Assembly (NCBI GenBank): GCA_039024895.1
Contig: JBCCPJ010000011.1
Location: 37,861-101,860, forward strand
DNA length: 64,000 nt
Direction of reading: 5' to 3'
Source of the DNA: JAJDOD01 sp039024895
GTDB lineage: Bacteria; Pseudomonadota; Alphaproteobacteria; Rhodobacterales; Rhodobacteraceae
Part shown: positions 14,434 to 23,561 of the stretch, one piece after another
How positions within the stretch are numbered: the stretch's first letter is position 1
Layout of the letters: each line of letters starts with the position of its first letter
Notes under the pieces: model-generated
Seen by the model: only the letters and a program-made list of their open reading frames with translations
The model's database searches: none
Told to the model about the DNA's origin: nothing
Position numbers and translations under genes: made by a program

Positions 14434-15186
14434 TTAAGATTTCAGCGTCAGCCCCTGACCGTCCCGCAAAACGGCCTGCGCAGCATCTGTATAGCTGTCT
14501 CGGTCTTCATCATGCCGTAAGCCTTCGTGCAAAATAAAGGCAGGCAGGAAACAAAAAGGGCCATTTGACCCCTTTTTTGCACTGAGCAGAAATAGCTTGG
14601 CAGCACGGCCAACGCGCGGCGCCAAGGGGAGAACAGCGATATCTCCAACCTTTGGCAGAAGCGCGCAAAGGCATTCAGGAAAACGCTCTATTCGATTGAT
14701 CAGTGTTACCTTACCCCCCGGCGCAACGCGTCGAATGGCAATTTCCAACCATGTCGAAAGATCAAGCGATTGGCCCCGCCCTGTCTCCCGTCCAGCGTCG
14801 CTCGCCGCACTACCCGAATCTCGATCAAAGAAGGGGGGATTAGTCATGACATGGTCATAGCGCTGCTGAAGCACCTCGCTGGGGAGTTCTGCGATATTCG
14901 CCTCGTATATATCCGCCTCCAAGGCATTCAGCCGGCAGTTCTCACGCGCAATTTCTGCCAAGTTGCCTTGAACTTCGACACCTGTGAGCGATAAGCCAGA
15001 TACCCGGCTTCCCAAACACATCAAGGCCGTGCCGACACCAGCACCCAGTTCAAGAACGCGCTGCCCTGGAACAGCATCAACTGCTGCTGCCAGCAAGACG
15101 GGATCAGCGCCCGCGCGATAGCCGGACTTTGGCTGTCGTATTCGCAAACGGCCGTTGAGAAAGGCATTCTCGGTGGTTTCAATCAC
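14434..15186 (-). CDS. SAM-dependent methyltransferase, TrmN6-like
   Basis: A 250-residue class I methyltransferase. The start RIRQPKSGYRAGADPVLLAAA and the motif I VLELGAGVGTALMCL are typical of tRNA1(Val) adenine-37 N6-methyltransferase TrmN6 (YfiC) and relatives. NPPFF is the catalytic (N/D)PPY-type motif used for amino-group N6 methylation. It would methylate tRNA adenine in the cytoplasm. Its ATG overlaps the stop of the upstream DUF2007 gene as ATGA, a pairing commonly seen in Rhodobacterales. Confidence 0.8.
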   Translation of the reverse strand: MIETTENAFLNGRLRIRQPKSGYRAGADPVLLAAAVDAVPGQRVLELGAGVGTALMCLGSRVSGLSLTGVEVQGNLAEIARENCRLNALEADIYEANIAELPSEVLQQRYDHVMTNPPFFDRDSGSAASDAGRETGRGQSLDLSTWLEIAIRRVAPGGKVTLINRIERFPECLCALLPKVGDIAVLPLAPRVGRAAKLFLLSAKKGSNGPFCFLPAFILHEGLRHDEDRDSYTDAAQAVLRDGQGLTLKS

Positions 15187-15398
15187 TCTTCCACCTGAAG
15201 ATCGTTGTCCTTAAGGACGATCTTCGCGCGGAAATGGTCGACATCTCGCACCATAAGACGCCGCGGCAAAACGCCTATGGACCCTTCAAGGACGCTCATG
15301 TGGACGTCCATCTCGAAGCAGTCTATATCCTCCCCTCTGAGGAGCGCTTTAGCAAAGGCGATCGCCGTTGGATCATTTGTTCGCAGCAGCTCTTTCAT
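15183..15398 (-). CDS. DUF2007 family protein
   Basis: A 71-residue protein starting MKELLRTNDPTAIAFAKALL and containing MSVLEGSIGVLPRRLMV, the DUF2007 (putative signal-transducing protein) core. The family is a small ferredoxin-like alpha/beta domain without a proven function; PII-like roles are speculative. The ATG at 15398 is chosen over 15488 because it matches the family N-terminus. It overlaps the methyltransferase gene by four bases. It is divergent from the polyprenyl synthase gene. Confidence 0.8.
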   Translation of the reverse strand: MKELLRTNDPTAIAFAKALLRGEDIDCFEMDVHMSVLEGSIGVLPRRLMVRDVDHFRAKIVLKDNDLQVEE

Positions 15399-15452
15399 GA
15401 GACGACTTAAGGACAGAAGAGCGCTGTTGTCGAGCAGTCTGACGTGGGTGTG

Positions 15453-16457
15453 ATGAGCTTGGATACCGATACCTCCGCGAAACCGCATGAACGCCTCGCA
15501 GCTTTTTTAGCAGCGGATCTTGCGGAGGTAGATGCGCTTATCCGCGAACGCATGTCTTCTGAGAACGCTCCAAGGATACCCGAAGTGACGGCCCATCTTG
15601 TGGATGCCGGTGGCAAGCGTGTACGCCCGATGCTCACGCTCGCCGCAGCGCGGCTTTGCGGTTACGAGGGCATCAACCATCATCGGCTTGCCGCCACTGT
15701 CGAATTTATCCACACCGCAACCCTGTTGCACGATGATGTGGTGGATGAAAGTGGCCAGCGACGCGGACGACCGACAGCGAACCTCCTTTGGGACAACAAA
15801 TCGTCTGTTCTCGTGGGCGACTATTTGTTTGCGCGCTCTTTTCAGTTGATGACAGCAACAGGTTCGCTCCGAGTACTGGATATTCTCGCAAACGCAGCGG
15901 CGACCATTGCCGAAGGCGAAGTGCTGCAACTGACCGCCGCCGCAAATCTTGCGACCACAGAAGACATCTATTTGAAGGTTGTTCGCGGCAAGACCGCCGC
16001 ACTCTTCGCAGCAGCCGCAGAAGTGGGTGGGGTCATTGCGGAGCGCACTGATGCAGAGGTAGCTGCCCTCAACACCTATGGTGATGCGCTCGGGATCGCG
16101 TTCCAGATCGCAGATGACCTCTTAGACTACGGCGGCGATGCGCAAGCCACAGGGAAAAACGTCGGCGATGACTTCCGTGAGCGAAAGCTCACCTTGCCCG
16201 TCATCAAAGCTGTCACTTTGGCTTCAGACGAGGAACGCGCTTTCTGGCAGCGCACGATTGAAAAAGGGGATCAACGCGGCGGCGATCTCGACACCGCGCT
16301 CGCTTTGATCGCCAAGCACGGTACAATGGAAACGACACGGGCCGAGGCTTTGGACTGGACCGCTCAAGCGAAAACCGCGCTCGACATCCTGCCGGACCAC
16401 CCGTTGCGGGATATGTTGAGCGACCTCGCCGACTACGTTGTGGCGCGCATCAACTGA
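15453..16457 (+). CDS. Polyprenyl diphosphate synthase (octa-/decaprenyl type)
   Basis: A 334-residue trans-prenyltransferase with GGKRVRPMLTLAAARL, the first aspartate-rich motif LLHDDVVDESGQRRGRPT and the second motif FQIADDLLDYGG. It elongates farnesyl/geranyl diphosphate with IPP to the ubiquinone side chain (Q10 in this lineage, hence probably decaprenyl). The ATG at 15453 is used; GTG codons at 15444 and 15450 are alternatives. The 3' end overlaps the convergent ispE by 25 bases, placing two isoprenoid genes side by side. Confidence 0.9.
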   Translation: MSLDTDTSAKPHERLAAFLAADLAEVDALIRERMSSENAPRIPEVTAHLVDAGGKRVRPMLTLAAARLCGYEGINHHRLAATVEFIHTATLLHDDVVDESGQRRGRPTANLLWDNKSSVLVGDYLFARSFQLMTATGSLRVLDILANAAATIAEGEVLQLTAAANLATTEDIYLKVVRGKTAALFAAAAEVGGVIAERTDAEVAALNTYGDALGIAFQIADDLLDYGGDAQATGKNVGDDFRERKLTLPVIKAVTLASDEERAFWQRTIEKGDQRGGDLDTALALIAKHGTMETTRAEALDWTAQAKTALDILPDHPLRDMLSDLADYVVARIN

Positions 16458-17365
16458 TTGAAAAAGAGCAGATCGTAGTTCTCGGAGTGGTTCCAGAATT
16501 CCTCGACCTCTGTTGACCGCACCCACCAACCGGGATGTGCAGCCTCCAGAAGCTGAACACCAGCCCGCGCGTCGTTTTCGTTGCTGAAAAGACCCCAGCA
16601 GGTACTACCGGAGCCCGACATGTCGGCCTTGCGGCACCCGGGCAAGGCCGCCAGCGCCTCCCGGCAAACCCGGACTTCAGGGCAAAAGTCTTCTACCACC
16701 GGCGTCAGGTCGTTTCTCTGGTCGCGCAACCACTTCTCGAACTCAAGAAAATTCTGCGTCTCAGGAACGTTGTCCATGGGTTCATTGTCGACACGGTAGT
16801 TCGACGACAGGCGACTAAACACATCCGCAGTCGGGATGTGAACACCCGGGTTGGCCAAAACCAACCAAAGTCTGGGTAGACTGTTCACCAATCGAGCATT
16901 TTCCCCGACGCCGACGACACGGCGAGGTGATGGGGCCGTCATACAGACAGCAACATCGGCACCAATCTCCGCCGCCGCTTGGGGCCGCGAGAAAAGTTCA
17001 ACCCGCCAAAGCTGGCAAAGCGCCCGCAAAACTGCACCAGCATCGGCAGACCCACCGCCAATCCCGCCGCCGTTCGGCAACCGCTTCGTCAATTCGATCG
17101 AGGCGCCCCGGTTGGGCGCGCACTTTGCTTGATATAACCGTGCCGCCTTAACGATTACGTTGCTTTCATCGGTCGGCACACCCGCCTGCATTGGGCCGTG
17201 GACATGAAGAGTCAAACTCGGTTGGTCGGTAACCTTGACCGTGTCTCCTATATCCTTTGCGAAGACGACAAGACTATCAAGAAGGTGATAGCCGTCCTCC
17301 CGCTTACCGGTCACATGCAGTGTCAGGTTGATCTTCGCAGGCGCGAAAACCTCAACCGTCGTCAT
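16433..17365 (-). CDS. ispE: 4-diphosphocytidyl-2-C-methyl-D-erythritol kinase
   Basis: A 310-residue GHMP kinase starting MTTVEVFAPAKINLTLHVTG, the canonical IspE N-terminus, with the ATP-binding LPNGGGIGGGSADAGAVL motif and a C-terminal MSGSGSTCWGLF motif 3. It phosphorylates CDP-methylerythritol in the MEP isoprenoid pathway. It is about 25 residues longer than typical, ending in an extra tail, SENYDLLFFNQLMRATT, which overlaps the polyprenyl synthase gene on the other strand. The start overlaps the upstream TPR gene by 14 bases. Confidence 0.93.
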   Translation of the reverse strand: MTTVEVFAPAKINLTLHVTGKREDGYHLLDSLVVFAKDIGDTVKVTDQPSLTLHVHGPMQAGVPTDESNVIVKAARLYQAKCAPNRGASIELTKRLPNGGGIGGGSADAGAVLRALCQLWRVELFSRPQAAAEIGADVAVCMTAPSPRRVVGVGENARLVNSLPRLWLVLANPGVHIPTADVFSRLSSNYRVDNEPMDNVPETQNFLEFEKWLRDQRNDLTPVVEDFCPEVRVCREALAALPGCRKADMSGSGSTCWGLFSNENDARAGVQLLEAAHPGWWVRSTEVEEFWNHSENYDLLFFNQLMRATT

Positions 17366-19058
17366 TGACGACGCGCAGCGGGTCGGCGCCTTCTTCCTCC
17401 AAAACGCCGTATAGCCCGATGTCCAGCTTGCGGCGGATGCGATCCGGGTCAATGTCGTTCAAGTCGGTTTCGTCAGTAATAAAAGACAAAGCCCGATGCC
17501 ACTGGAACTCCGCTTCCCGATATCGGCCAACTGCCCAGTACACATCGCCGAGGTGGTCATTGACGATGGGATCAATCGGCATCTTTTCAACCGCATTTTC
17601 CATCGGTCCAACCGCTTCGTCATAACGTCCGAGACGGAATAGACCCCAACCAAGAGAGTCGAGAATATACCCGGAGTCAGGCCGAAGCTCGACCGCGCGC
17701 TCGATCATTTCGAGCGCCTCATCATAGTTGGTCTGCATTTCGAGGAAGGAGTAGCCCAGATAATTCAGAACCTGCGGCTGATCGGGGCGCAACTCCAAGG
17801 CCGTTCGGAAATCGGCTTCAGCCTGCTCCCATTGCTGCGTGCGTTCATACGCAATGGCGCGGGCAAAGAATATGATCCAGTGTTGCTCTTCAAGCGTTTC
17901 GATCTGCGACAGCGCCTTGTTGTAGGGGGGAATAGCCTCCTCAAAGCGCTCCATACCACGCAGGGTGTCGCCAAGCGTTACATGAACGAGGGGAAGGAAA
18001 CCATGGCTCTCAGCCAGTTGGTTCAGAACTTCGATTGCCGCATCTTCACGATCCGCGCGCCTCAATGCCTCTGCCCGACCGATTTCTGCCGCGTGAAATG
18101 ACGGATCATCCCGCGGCACAAGATCATATACGTCGGTCGCTAAATCAAAGCGATCCAAGCTTTCGAGCAACTCGGCCGAAAGCAATAACGCATCGATGTG
18201 ATCTGGCCGAATAGCCGCCGCCATCCGCGCGTAAAGAACGGTGTAATCCGGCCGCGCCTCGGCACGGAGCGCATTCGCGATTGAAAAATATACCTCTGCA
18301 ACACCGTCAGACGGCTGCGTTACAGTTTCAAAAGCAATCGTCTCACCGGCTTCCAGCTGTGCCTTCATCCGTTCGAGTTGAGGATCAAGCGAACTGCCGA
18401 AGCTCTTTTCGATAAGTTCCAAAGCCGTGTCGTTCTGTTCGAGTTGGCTCAAAATCTCGGCATAGGCAACGATTCCGCGCCGCGTGAGACGAACTTCTGT
18501 TCCTGCCCGACCGGACAAAATCTCCGCCGCGCCTTCGAAATCACCAACGGCTGCCAGAGCGAGTGCTTTATGGTAAAGCGCGAAAGCTTGCACGCCAGCG
18601 CCCTCGGAAAGCTCATCAAAGGTCGCCAAGGCACCCGACATGTTTCCTGAACCCACCATGGACCAAGCTTGCACAAGCCCATCGAAGAGCGGGCCAACCG
18701 TAAGCCCCCGTTCGAAACCGCTGCGCAAGTCTTCCCAGGCGCCCTCCTTTGCGTTCGCGCCGGTCAGGATCAAGCCGCCGAGTTGTCCCGTGGAGCCTGC
18801 GGAGACCATTCGGCGCGCTACCTCTGTCGCCCGGTCCAAATCGCCGAGGCCAACATATGCAGTCGCCGCACTTTCCAGGAGAACAACGTTCCCGGGATCG
18901 CGGATCAATGCGCGGGAAAAATACTGCGCCGCTGCATCATAGTCGCTCGCCGCAATGGCAGAACGGGCGGCAAGATAGCTGCCGCTATCTGCCAGAGCCG
19001 GCGCAGGTGCGAGGCCAAGCGACAGCGTCAACGCAAGTGTCAAGTTTGAAAGCCGCAT
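17352..19058 (-). CDS. Secreted TPR-repeat protein
   Basis: A 568-residue protein with a Sec signal peptide (MRLSNLTLALTLSLGLAPAP, cleavage near ALA-DS) and many tetratricopeptide repeats, clearest at about residues 25-100 and 320-520 (for example AALELRPDQPQVLNYLGYSF and RAVELRPDSGYILDSLGWGL). It probably acts as a periplasmic or outer-membrane-associated scaffold; similar proteins sit beside ispE in many alphaproteobacteria. AGGGA precedes the ATG. Function is otherwise unknown. Confidence 0.85.
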   Translation of the reverse strand: MRLSNLTLALTLSLGLAPAPALADSGSYLAARSAIAASDYDAAAQYFSRALIRDPGNVVLLESAATAYVGLGDLDRATEVARRMVSAGSTGQLGGLILTGANAKEGAWEDLRSGFERGLTVGPLFDGLVQAWSMVGSGNMSGALATFDELSEGAGVQAFALYHKALALAAVGDFEGAAEILSGRAGTEVRLTRRGIVAYAEILSQLEQNDTALELIEKSFGSSLDPQLERMKAQLEAGETIAFETVTQPSDGVAEVYFSIANALRAEARPDYTVLYARMAAAIRPDHIDALLLSAELLESLDRFDLATDVYDLVPRDDPSFHAAEIGRAEALRRADREDAAIEVLNQLAESHGFLPLVHVTLGDTLRGMERFEEAIPPYNKALSQIETLEEQHWIIFFARAIAYERTQQWEQAEADFRTALELRPDQPQVLNYLGYSFLEMQTNYDEALEMIERAVELRPDSGYILDSLGWGLFRLGRYDEAVGPMENAVEKMPIDPIVNDHLGDVYWAVGRYREAEFQWHRALSFITDETDLNDIDPDRIRRKLDIGLYGVLEEEGADPLRVVNDDG

Positions 19059-19176
19059 GTAACATCCCTTGTGATTTCGCTAAATCGTAGTGCTGGCACA
19101 GGGCGCGCGCAATGGAAGCCGACACGCTGGCATAGTTTTCTGACTTAACTGTTACATTCAGCGCATTTTGTGTGAA

Positions 19177-20829
19177 TTACATATTCGGATAATTTGGCCC
19201 ATCGCCACCCTGAGGCACTGTCCAGGTGATATTCTGGCTCGGATCCTTGATGTCGCAGGTCTTGCAGTGCACGCAGTTTTGGAAGTTGATCTGAAAACGG
19301 CGCTCGGCGTCGCTTTCACCAACAAACTCATAGACACCCGCTGGGCAGTATCTCGCACTGGGGCCCGCATATTTCGTCCAGTTCACTTTTACCGGAACCT
19401 CTTTATCCTTGAGCTGCAAATGCGCAGGCTGGTTCTCTTCGTGGTTGGTGAAAGAGAAACTGACATTTGTCAGGCGGTCGAAGGAAAGAATGCCGTCGGG
19501 CTTTGGATAGTCAATCGGCTCGTGAAGAGAGGCGTCTTCCGTTGATTCCGCATCGGTCTTTCCATGCGCCATTGTTCCAAAGAGGCTGAAACCGAGCGTG
19601 TTACACCAAAGATCAAAGCCGCCGAGCATCATGCCCCCGACAAGAGGGCCATATTTTGCGTTGAGCGGCGCGACATTCCGCACCCGCTTCAAGTCCTTCC
19701 CAACCGGTCCGGTGCGCAAAGCTTTGTCGTAATCTTCCAGCGTATCACTGGCCCGTCCGCCCTTGATGGCGGAGAAGGCGGCCTCTGCGGCGTCAATCCC
19801 GCTATGCATGGCATTGTGGTTGCCCTTGATCCTCGGCAAGTTCACCAACCCGACCGAGCATCCAAGCAGCGCGCCACCGGGGAAAGCGGCCTGCGGCATA
19901 GATTGGAAACCGCCCTTGGTAACGGCGCGTGCGCCATAGGCAACGCGCTTACCGCCTTTGAGGACCTTGGCAATGTCGGGATGATGTTTGAACCTCTGAA
20001 ATTCCATGTAGGGGAACAGATGCGGGTTCTTGTAGTTCAGATCGACGATGTAACCCACGTATACCTGATTGTTATCAAGGTGATACATGAAGCTGCCGCC
20101 AGACTGCTTCCATCCCAAAGGCCAGCCCAGCGTGTGTAAAACGGAACCTTCGTCGTGGTTTTCCGGCTTCACTTCCCAAATCTCTTTCATGCCGACGCCA
20201 AACTTCGGCACATCGCACTCGGCGTCTAGCTCGTATTTGGCGATCACTTCTTTGGAGAGCGAGCCGCGTACCCCTTCGGACAAGAAAACATACTTGCCGA
20301 GGAGTTCCATCCCGGGCTCGGTATTTTCGCCGTAGGAACCATCCTCTTCAAGACCGAAGACACCCGCAACAACGCCCTTCACTTCGCCTTGGTCGCCATA
20401 AACAATTTCAGAGCACGACATGCCGGGGAAGATCTCGACCCCCATCTCTTCCGCCTGTTCCGCCATCCAACGGCATACGTTACCCATCGAAACGATGTAG
20501 TTGCCATGGTTGTTCATGAGTGGTGGTAGCAGAAAGTTCGGCAAAGGCAGTTTGCCCGCTTCTCCAAGCAGGTAGAACTTGTCCTTTTTCACTTCCACCG
20601 TAACCGGCGCGCCTTTTTCCTTCCAGTCGGGCATAAGGCGTGTCAGGCCAGAGGGGTCAAGTACCGCGCCAGACAAGATGTGCGCGCCGACTTCTGACCC
20701 CTTTTCGAGAACCACCACTTCGAGGTCAGCATCGAGTTGTTTCAGGCGAATAGCAGCCGAAAGGCCTGCAGGCCCTGCACCGACTATAACCACGTCGTAT
20801 TCCATGCTCTCGCGCTCGATACCGGCCAT
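19177..20829 (-). CDS. Electron transfer flavoprotein-ubiquinone oxidoreductase
   Basis: A 550-residue ETF-QO, the normal length. The FAD-binding DVVIVGAGPAGLSAAIRLKQ starts at about residue 11. The C-terminal 4Fe-4S ligands are in YCPAGVYEF and NCVHCKTCDIKDPSQNI, and the ubiquinone-site stretch and GCSVGLVNLPRIKGNHNAMH are present. It passes electrons from ETF (fatty-acid and amine dehydrogenases) to ubiquinone at the inner membrane. The ATG at 20829, preceded by GGGGAGCGG, is preferred over 20859. Divergent from greA. Confidence 0.95.
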   Translation of the reverse strand: MAGIERESMEYDVVIVGAGPAGLSAAIRLKQLDADLEVVVLEKGSEVGAHILSGAVLDPSGLTRLMPDWKEKGAPVTVEVKKDKFYLLGEAGKLPLPNFLLPPLMNNHGNYIVSMGNVCRWMAEQAEEMGVEIFPGMSCSEIVYGDQGEVKGVVAGVFGLEEDGSYGENTEPGMELLGKYVFLSEGVRGSLSKEVIAKYELDAECDVPKFGVGMKEIWEVKPENHDEGSVLHTLGWPLGWKQSGGSFMYHLDNNQVYVGYIVDLNYKNPHLFPYMEFQRFKHHPDIAKVLKGGKRVAYGARAVTKGGFQSMPQAAFPGGALLGCSVGLVNLPRIKGNHNAMHSGIDAAEAAFSAIKGGRASDTLEDYDKALRTGPVGKDLKRVRNVAPLNAKYGPLVGGMMLGGFDLWCNTLGFSLFGTMAHGKTDAESTEDASLHEPIDYPKPDGILSFDRLTNVSFSFTNHEENQPAHLQLKDKEVPVKVNWTKYAGPSARYCPAGVYEFVGESDAERRFQINFQNCVHCKTCDIKDPSQNITWTVPQGGDGPNYPNM

Positions 20830-20928
20830 GAACCGCTCCCCTACACACGTCCATCGCATGTTCTAGCTGAGCTTACGCGCGGGTCAATTGCAACGCAGCG
20901 TCGAATACCTGCGCCAAATTGGCAGGTC

Positions 20929-20956
20929 TTGCCCTTTGGCAACTTCGGGCGATAAT
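20929..20956 (+). promoter_or_regulatory. Candidate greA promoter
   Basis: TTGCCC (20929-20934), a 16-base spacer and GATAAT (20951-20956) form a plausible sigma-70-type promoter 32 bases before the greA ATG. It lies in the 158-base divergent region shared with the ETF-QO gene. Confidence 0.4.
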
Positions 20957-20987
20957 ACTGCGAAGACTTTCTTGTAAGGTTGTTTCC

Positions 20988-21458
20988 ATGGACAAGATAC
21001 CGCTAACACGCGCGGGGCAGACCGCGCTGAATGAAGAATTGAAGAATTTAAAGTCGGTCGAGCGTCCGGCAGTGATTCGCGCCATCGCGGAGGCGCGCGA
21101 GCATGGGGACCTGAGCGAGAACGCAGAATATCACGCGGCACGCGAGAAACAGAGCTTTATAGAAGGCCGCGTGAAAGAACTGGAAGGCATTCTGTCCCTT
21201 GCGGATGTCATTGATCCCGCTTCCCTTTCCGGAACAGTGAAGTTCGGCGCCACTGTCAAAATTGTCGACGAGGACACCGACGAGGAACGCATTTACCAAA
21301 TTGTGGGCGAGCCGGAAGCGGACATTGAGAACGGTAAGCTGAACATCAAATCTCCTCTGGCCCGAGCGCTCATCGGTAAAGACGAACGTGACAGTGTCGA
21401 AGTGCGGACACCCGGTGGAGAGAAAAGTTACGAGATTTTAAGCATCGAATATAAGTGA
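20988..21458 (+). CDS. greA: Transcription elongation factor GreA
   Basis: A 156-residue GreA. The N-terminal coiled coil has the acidic tip HGDLSENAEYHAAREKQSFI, with the Asp/Glu pair that reaches the RNA polymerase active site. The C-terminal FKBP-like domain contains VGEPEADIENGKLNIKSPLA and TPGGEKSYEILSIEY. It stimulates cleavage of backtracked RNA. The start MDKIPLTRAG matches the family; an upstream in-frame start at 20919 would add 23 unrelated residues. Confidence 0.96.
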   Translation: MDKIPLTRAGQTALNEELKNLKSVERPAVIRAIAEAREHGDLSENAEYHAAREKQSFIEGRVKELEGILSLADVIDPASLSGTVKFGATVKIVDEDTDEERIYQIVGEPEADIENGKLNIKSPLARALIGKDERDSVEVRTPGGEKSYEILSIEYK

Positions 21459-21474
21459 CGCGGAGCGGACACAC

Positions 21475-22488
21475 GTGACTGAAACGCCTAACTCGCCACC
21501 TATCGACCTTGGTATTTACGGGCGTACTGAGAACGGCGCCGGTATGGATTCAACCGACCGTGTCGCTCTTGTTGCATCTGCGGCTTGGATTCTTGCAGCC
21601 ATCGTTTTTCTAACGGTCGCGGGCGTCGGGTCGGAGGACGCACTCGGGCCCATCCGCTTCCTTATCATCATGCTCGCTTTCTGCCTGCCGGTCGCGCTGA
21701 TTTGGATCGGCGCAATAGCCGTCAAGAGCGCGCGGATCATTCGCGACGAAAGCGAACGTTTACAAGCCTCTATGGATGCGATGCGCCAAATCTATGTGAG
21801 CCAGGCGCAGATCGCGGCAACCACCATGGGTCCCAACGTCGAGCGTAAGATCGACGAGATTGTCAAAGCGCAACAACGCGCGGAAGAAACGCTGTCACAG
21901 ATCACGCCGCCATCCGAGAGGATCATGACGTCGCCGCCGCCTTTGCCAAGCGGAGAAACGACAATTCCAGTTGAGGATGGCCAGGTCGCCCTCGAGTTTG
22001 TGGAAACTGCGCCTACCCCGCAGGTCAATACGCTTGACTTCATTGCTGCCCTCAACTTTCCAGAAACTGCTGATGATAAAGCGGGATTCGATGCGCTGAA
22101 ACGGGCCCTGGCCGACCCGCGCGCCTCTATCATCATACGTGCGAGCCAAGATGTTCTGACACTCCTCAGCCAGGACGGCATCTACATGGACGATCTTCAG
22201 CCCGATAGGGCGCGGCCTGAGGTGTGGCGGCGGTTCGCATCAGGAGAGCGCGGTCCGACAGTCGCGGCAATCGGTGGAATCCATGATCGCTCATCCCTTA
22301 CTCTTAGCGCGGCACGGATGCGGCAAGACACGATTTTCCGAGATTCAGTGCATCATTTCCTGCGCGCTTTTGATCGCACCTTATCGCAATGGAGCGATCA
22401 GCTCTCGGATCAGGAACTGGCGATCTTAACGGAAACACGCACGGCCCGAGCGTTCATGCTCCTCGGACGCGTCGCGCGCATTTTCTGA
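21475..22488 (+). CDS. Membrane-anchored protein of unknown function
   Basis: A 337-residue protein with a GTG start preceded by CGGAGCGG, 16 bases after greA. There are two transmembrane helices at about residues 29-51 and 60-83, then a helical, Gln/Glu-rich segment (about 85-150) likely to form a coiled coil, a Pro-rich linker and a C-terminal domain of about 130 residues (FIAALNFPETADDKAGFDAL...). The topology suggests a cytoplasmic domain on a hairpin anchor. No known family is recognised with confidence. Its C-terminal half is Arg-rich and may contact nucleic acid or the divisome, but that is a guess. Confidence 0.65.
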   Translation: MTETPNSPPIDLGIYGRTENGAGMDSTDRVALVASAAWILAAIVFLTVAGVGSEDALGPIRFLIIMLAFCLPVALIWIGAIAVKSARIIRDESERLQASMDAMRQIYVSQAQIAATTMGPNVERKIDEIVKAQQRAEETLSQITPPSERIMTSPPPLPSGETTIPVEDGQVALEFVETAPTPQVNTLDFIAALNFPETADDKAGFDALKRALADPRASIIIRASQDVLTLLSQDGIYMDDLQPDRARPEVWRRFASGERGPTVAAIGGIHDRSSLTLSAARMRQDTIFRDSVHHFLRAFDRTLSQWSDQLSDQELAILTETRTARAFMLLGRVARIF

Positions 22489-22500
22489 GGTCGTTGGTCG

Positions 22501-23451
22501 CTAAACGAACACGTCTTCGGCGCAATCATCTTTGTCGATGATGTGCTCGCAAAGACCGACGCATCCGCAGGGGTTCGGCTTTTGTGTAAAGTCTATTCCG
22601 GGCAGAAGCGCAAATTCTTCGATGGCAACGCCATGTGAGTGCCCTTCCCCATGGTTGTGCCCATCGCCATAGAAGTGACCCGCTGGCAATGGCGCTAATG
22701 CAGGATCGGCCACCCCGTCCTGTTGCTCGTCCTCGTCCCCATCAAGGGTGCCGGAGATCCGTCCGGCTGCCATAGCAACAAAGCCTCCAGCGCCACCAGT
22801 AAACAGCGTCGCAAGCAAGGCCAGCAGGCCAAGGAGAATACCCCCGCCGCCTCCACCGCCGCCGCCGTCACCACCGTCCACCTGCGTCAGACCCAAGTCC
22901 CCGGAATTCGCCGGTTGACCGGGCGTAACAGGCACGTCGCCACTGTCTGTTCCATAAAGGAACTGAGCACCTTGAATGTCCCCAAGGCCCAAATCGTCAA
23001 CCTGAATAACAGCGTTCATGATCTGTGTCGGATCATCTGGGTGATCCAGGCCAATCATGTGGCCAATCTCGTGCAGCGCAACGGCATAGAAATCCGTGGA
23101 TCCCGGACCCCCGTTATCCGACCAAAGATAAAGCGAATTGAAGATGATCTCTCCACCCGACAACGAGTTCAGTCCTGCAAGATCAGGACCAAAACGCGCC
23201 ACGCCCGCAAAAGCCACGTCGATGGGTTCTGCGCCGAAGGTGAACATCGGATTGGCGTCGTCCCGCACGAAATCGATTGCCGCGACGTCTTCCCATGCCT
23301 GAAGCGCGGCGTTCAGCGTTGCATTGATGCTTGCGTCAGTTGCCCCATTGTTTAGCGCGAGATTTCCACCCAAGTCGGATGACCACGTCACCGTGCCGCT
23401 AGGCGTACCAAATGTCGGTTCACCCCATTTGACGTTCAACAATTCGAACAT
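22501..23451 (-). CDS. Matrixin-like metalloprotease with Gly linker, hydrophobic segment and His/Cys-rich tail
   Basis: A 316-residue protein. Residues 127-137 read HEIGHMIGLDH, the zinc-binding HExxHxxGxxH of metzincins, followed by IMN at about 144-146 as the Met-turn, so the catalytic domain resembles peptidase M10A. After it come a nine-Gly run (about 196-204), a hydrophobic segment ILLGLLALLATLF, an acidic stretch, a His-rich patch GHFYGDGHNHGEGHSHG (258-274) and a Cys-containing tail (Cys295, 297, 301, 310). No Sec signal, propeptide or RTX repeats are visible, so secretion, if any, must use another route. The role is unknown. Confidence 0.75.
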   Translation of the reverse strand: MFELLNVKWGEPTFGTPSGTVTWSSDLGGNLALNNGATDASINATLNAALQAWEDVAAIDFVRDDANPMFTFGAEPIDVAFAGVARFGPDLAGLNSLSGGEIIFNSLYLWSDNGGPGSTDFYAVALHEIGHMIGLDHPDDPTQIMNAVIQVDDLGLGDIQGAQFLYGTDSGDVPVTPGQPANSGDLGLTQVDGGDGGGGGGGGGILLGLLALLATLFTGGAGGFVAMAAGRISGTLDGDEDEQQDGVADPALAPLPAGHFYGDGHNHGEGHSHGVAIEEFALLPGIDFTQKPNPCGCVGLCEHIIDKDDCAEDVFV

Positions 23452-23561
23452 GCTCAGCCCACCCTAGACTACCCAGCGACCCTCAACACAGTCATAAAAG
23501 AGCCCCATGGGCATAACAACGCTCACGATCCGAATTCACGGATACGGAAGCCAGCTAGGAT

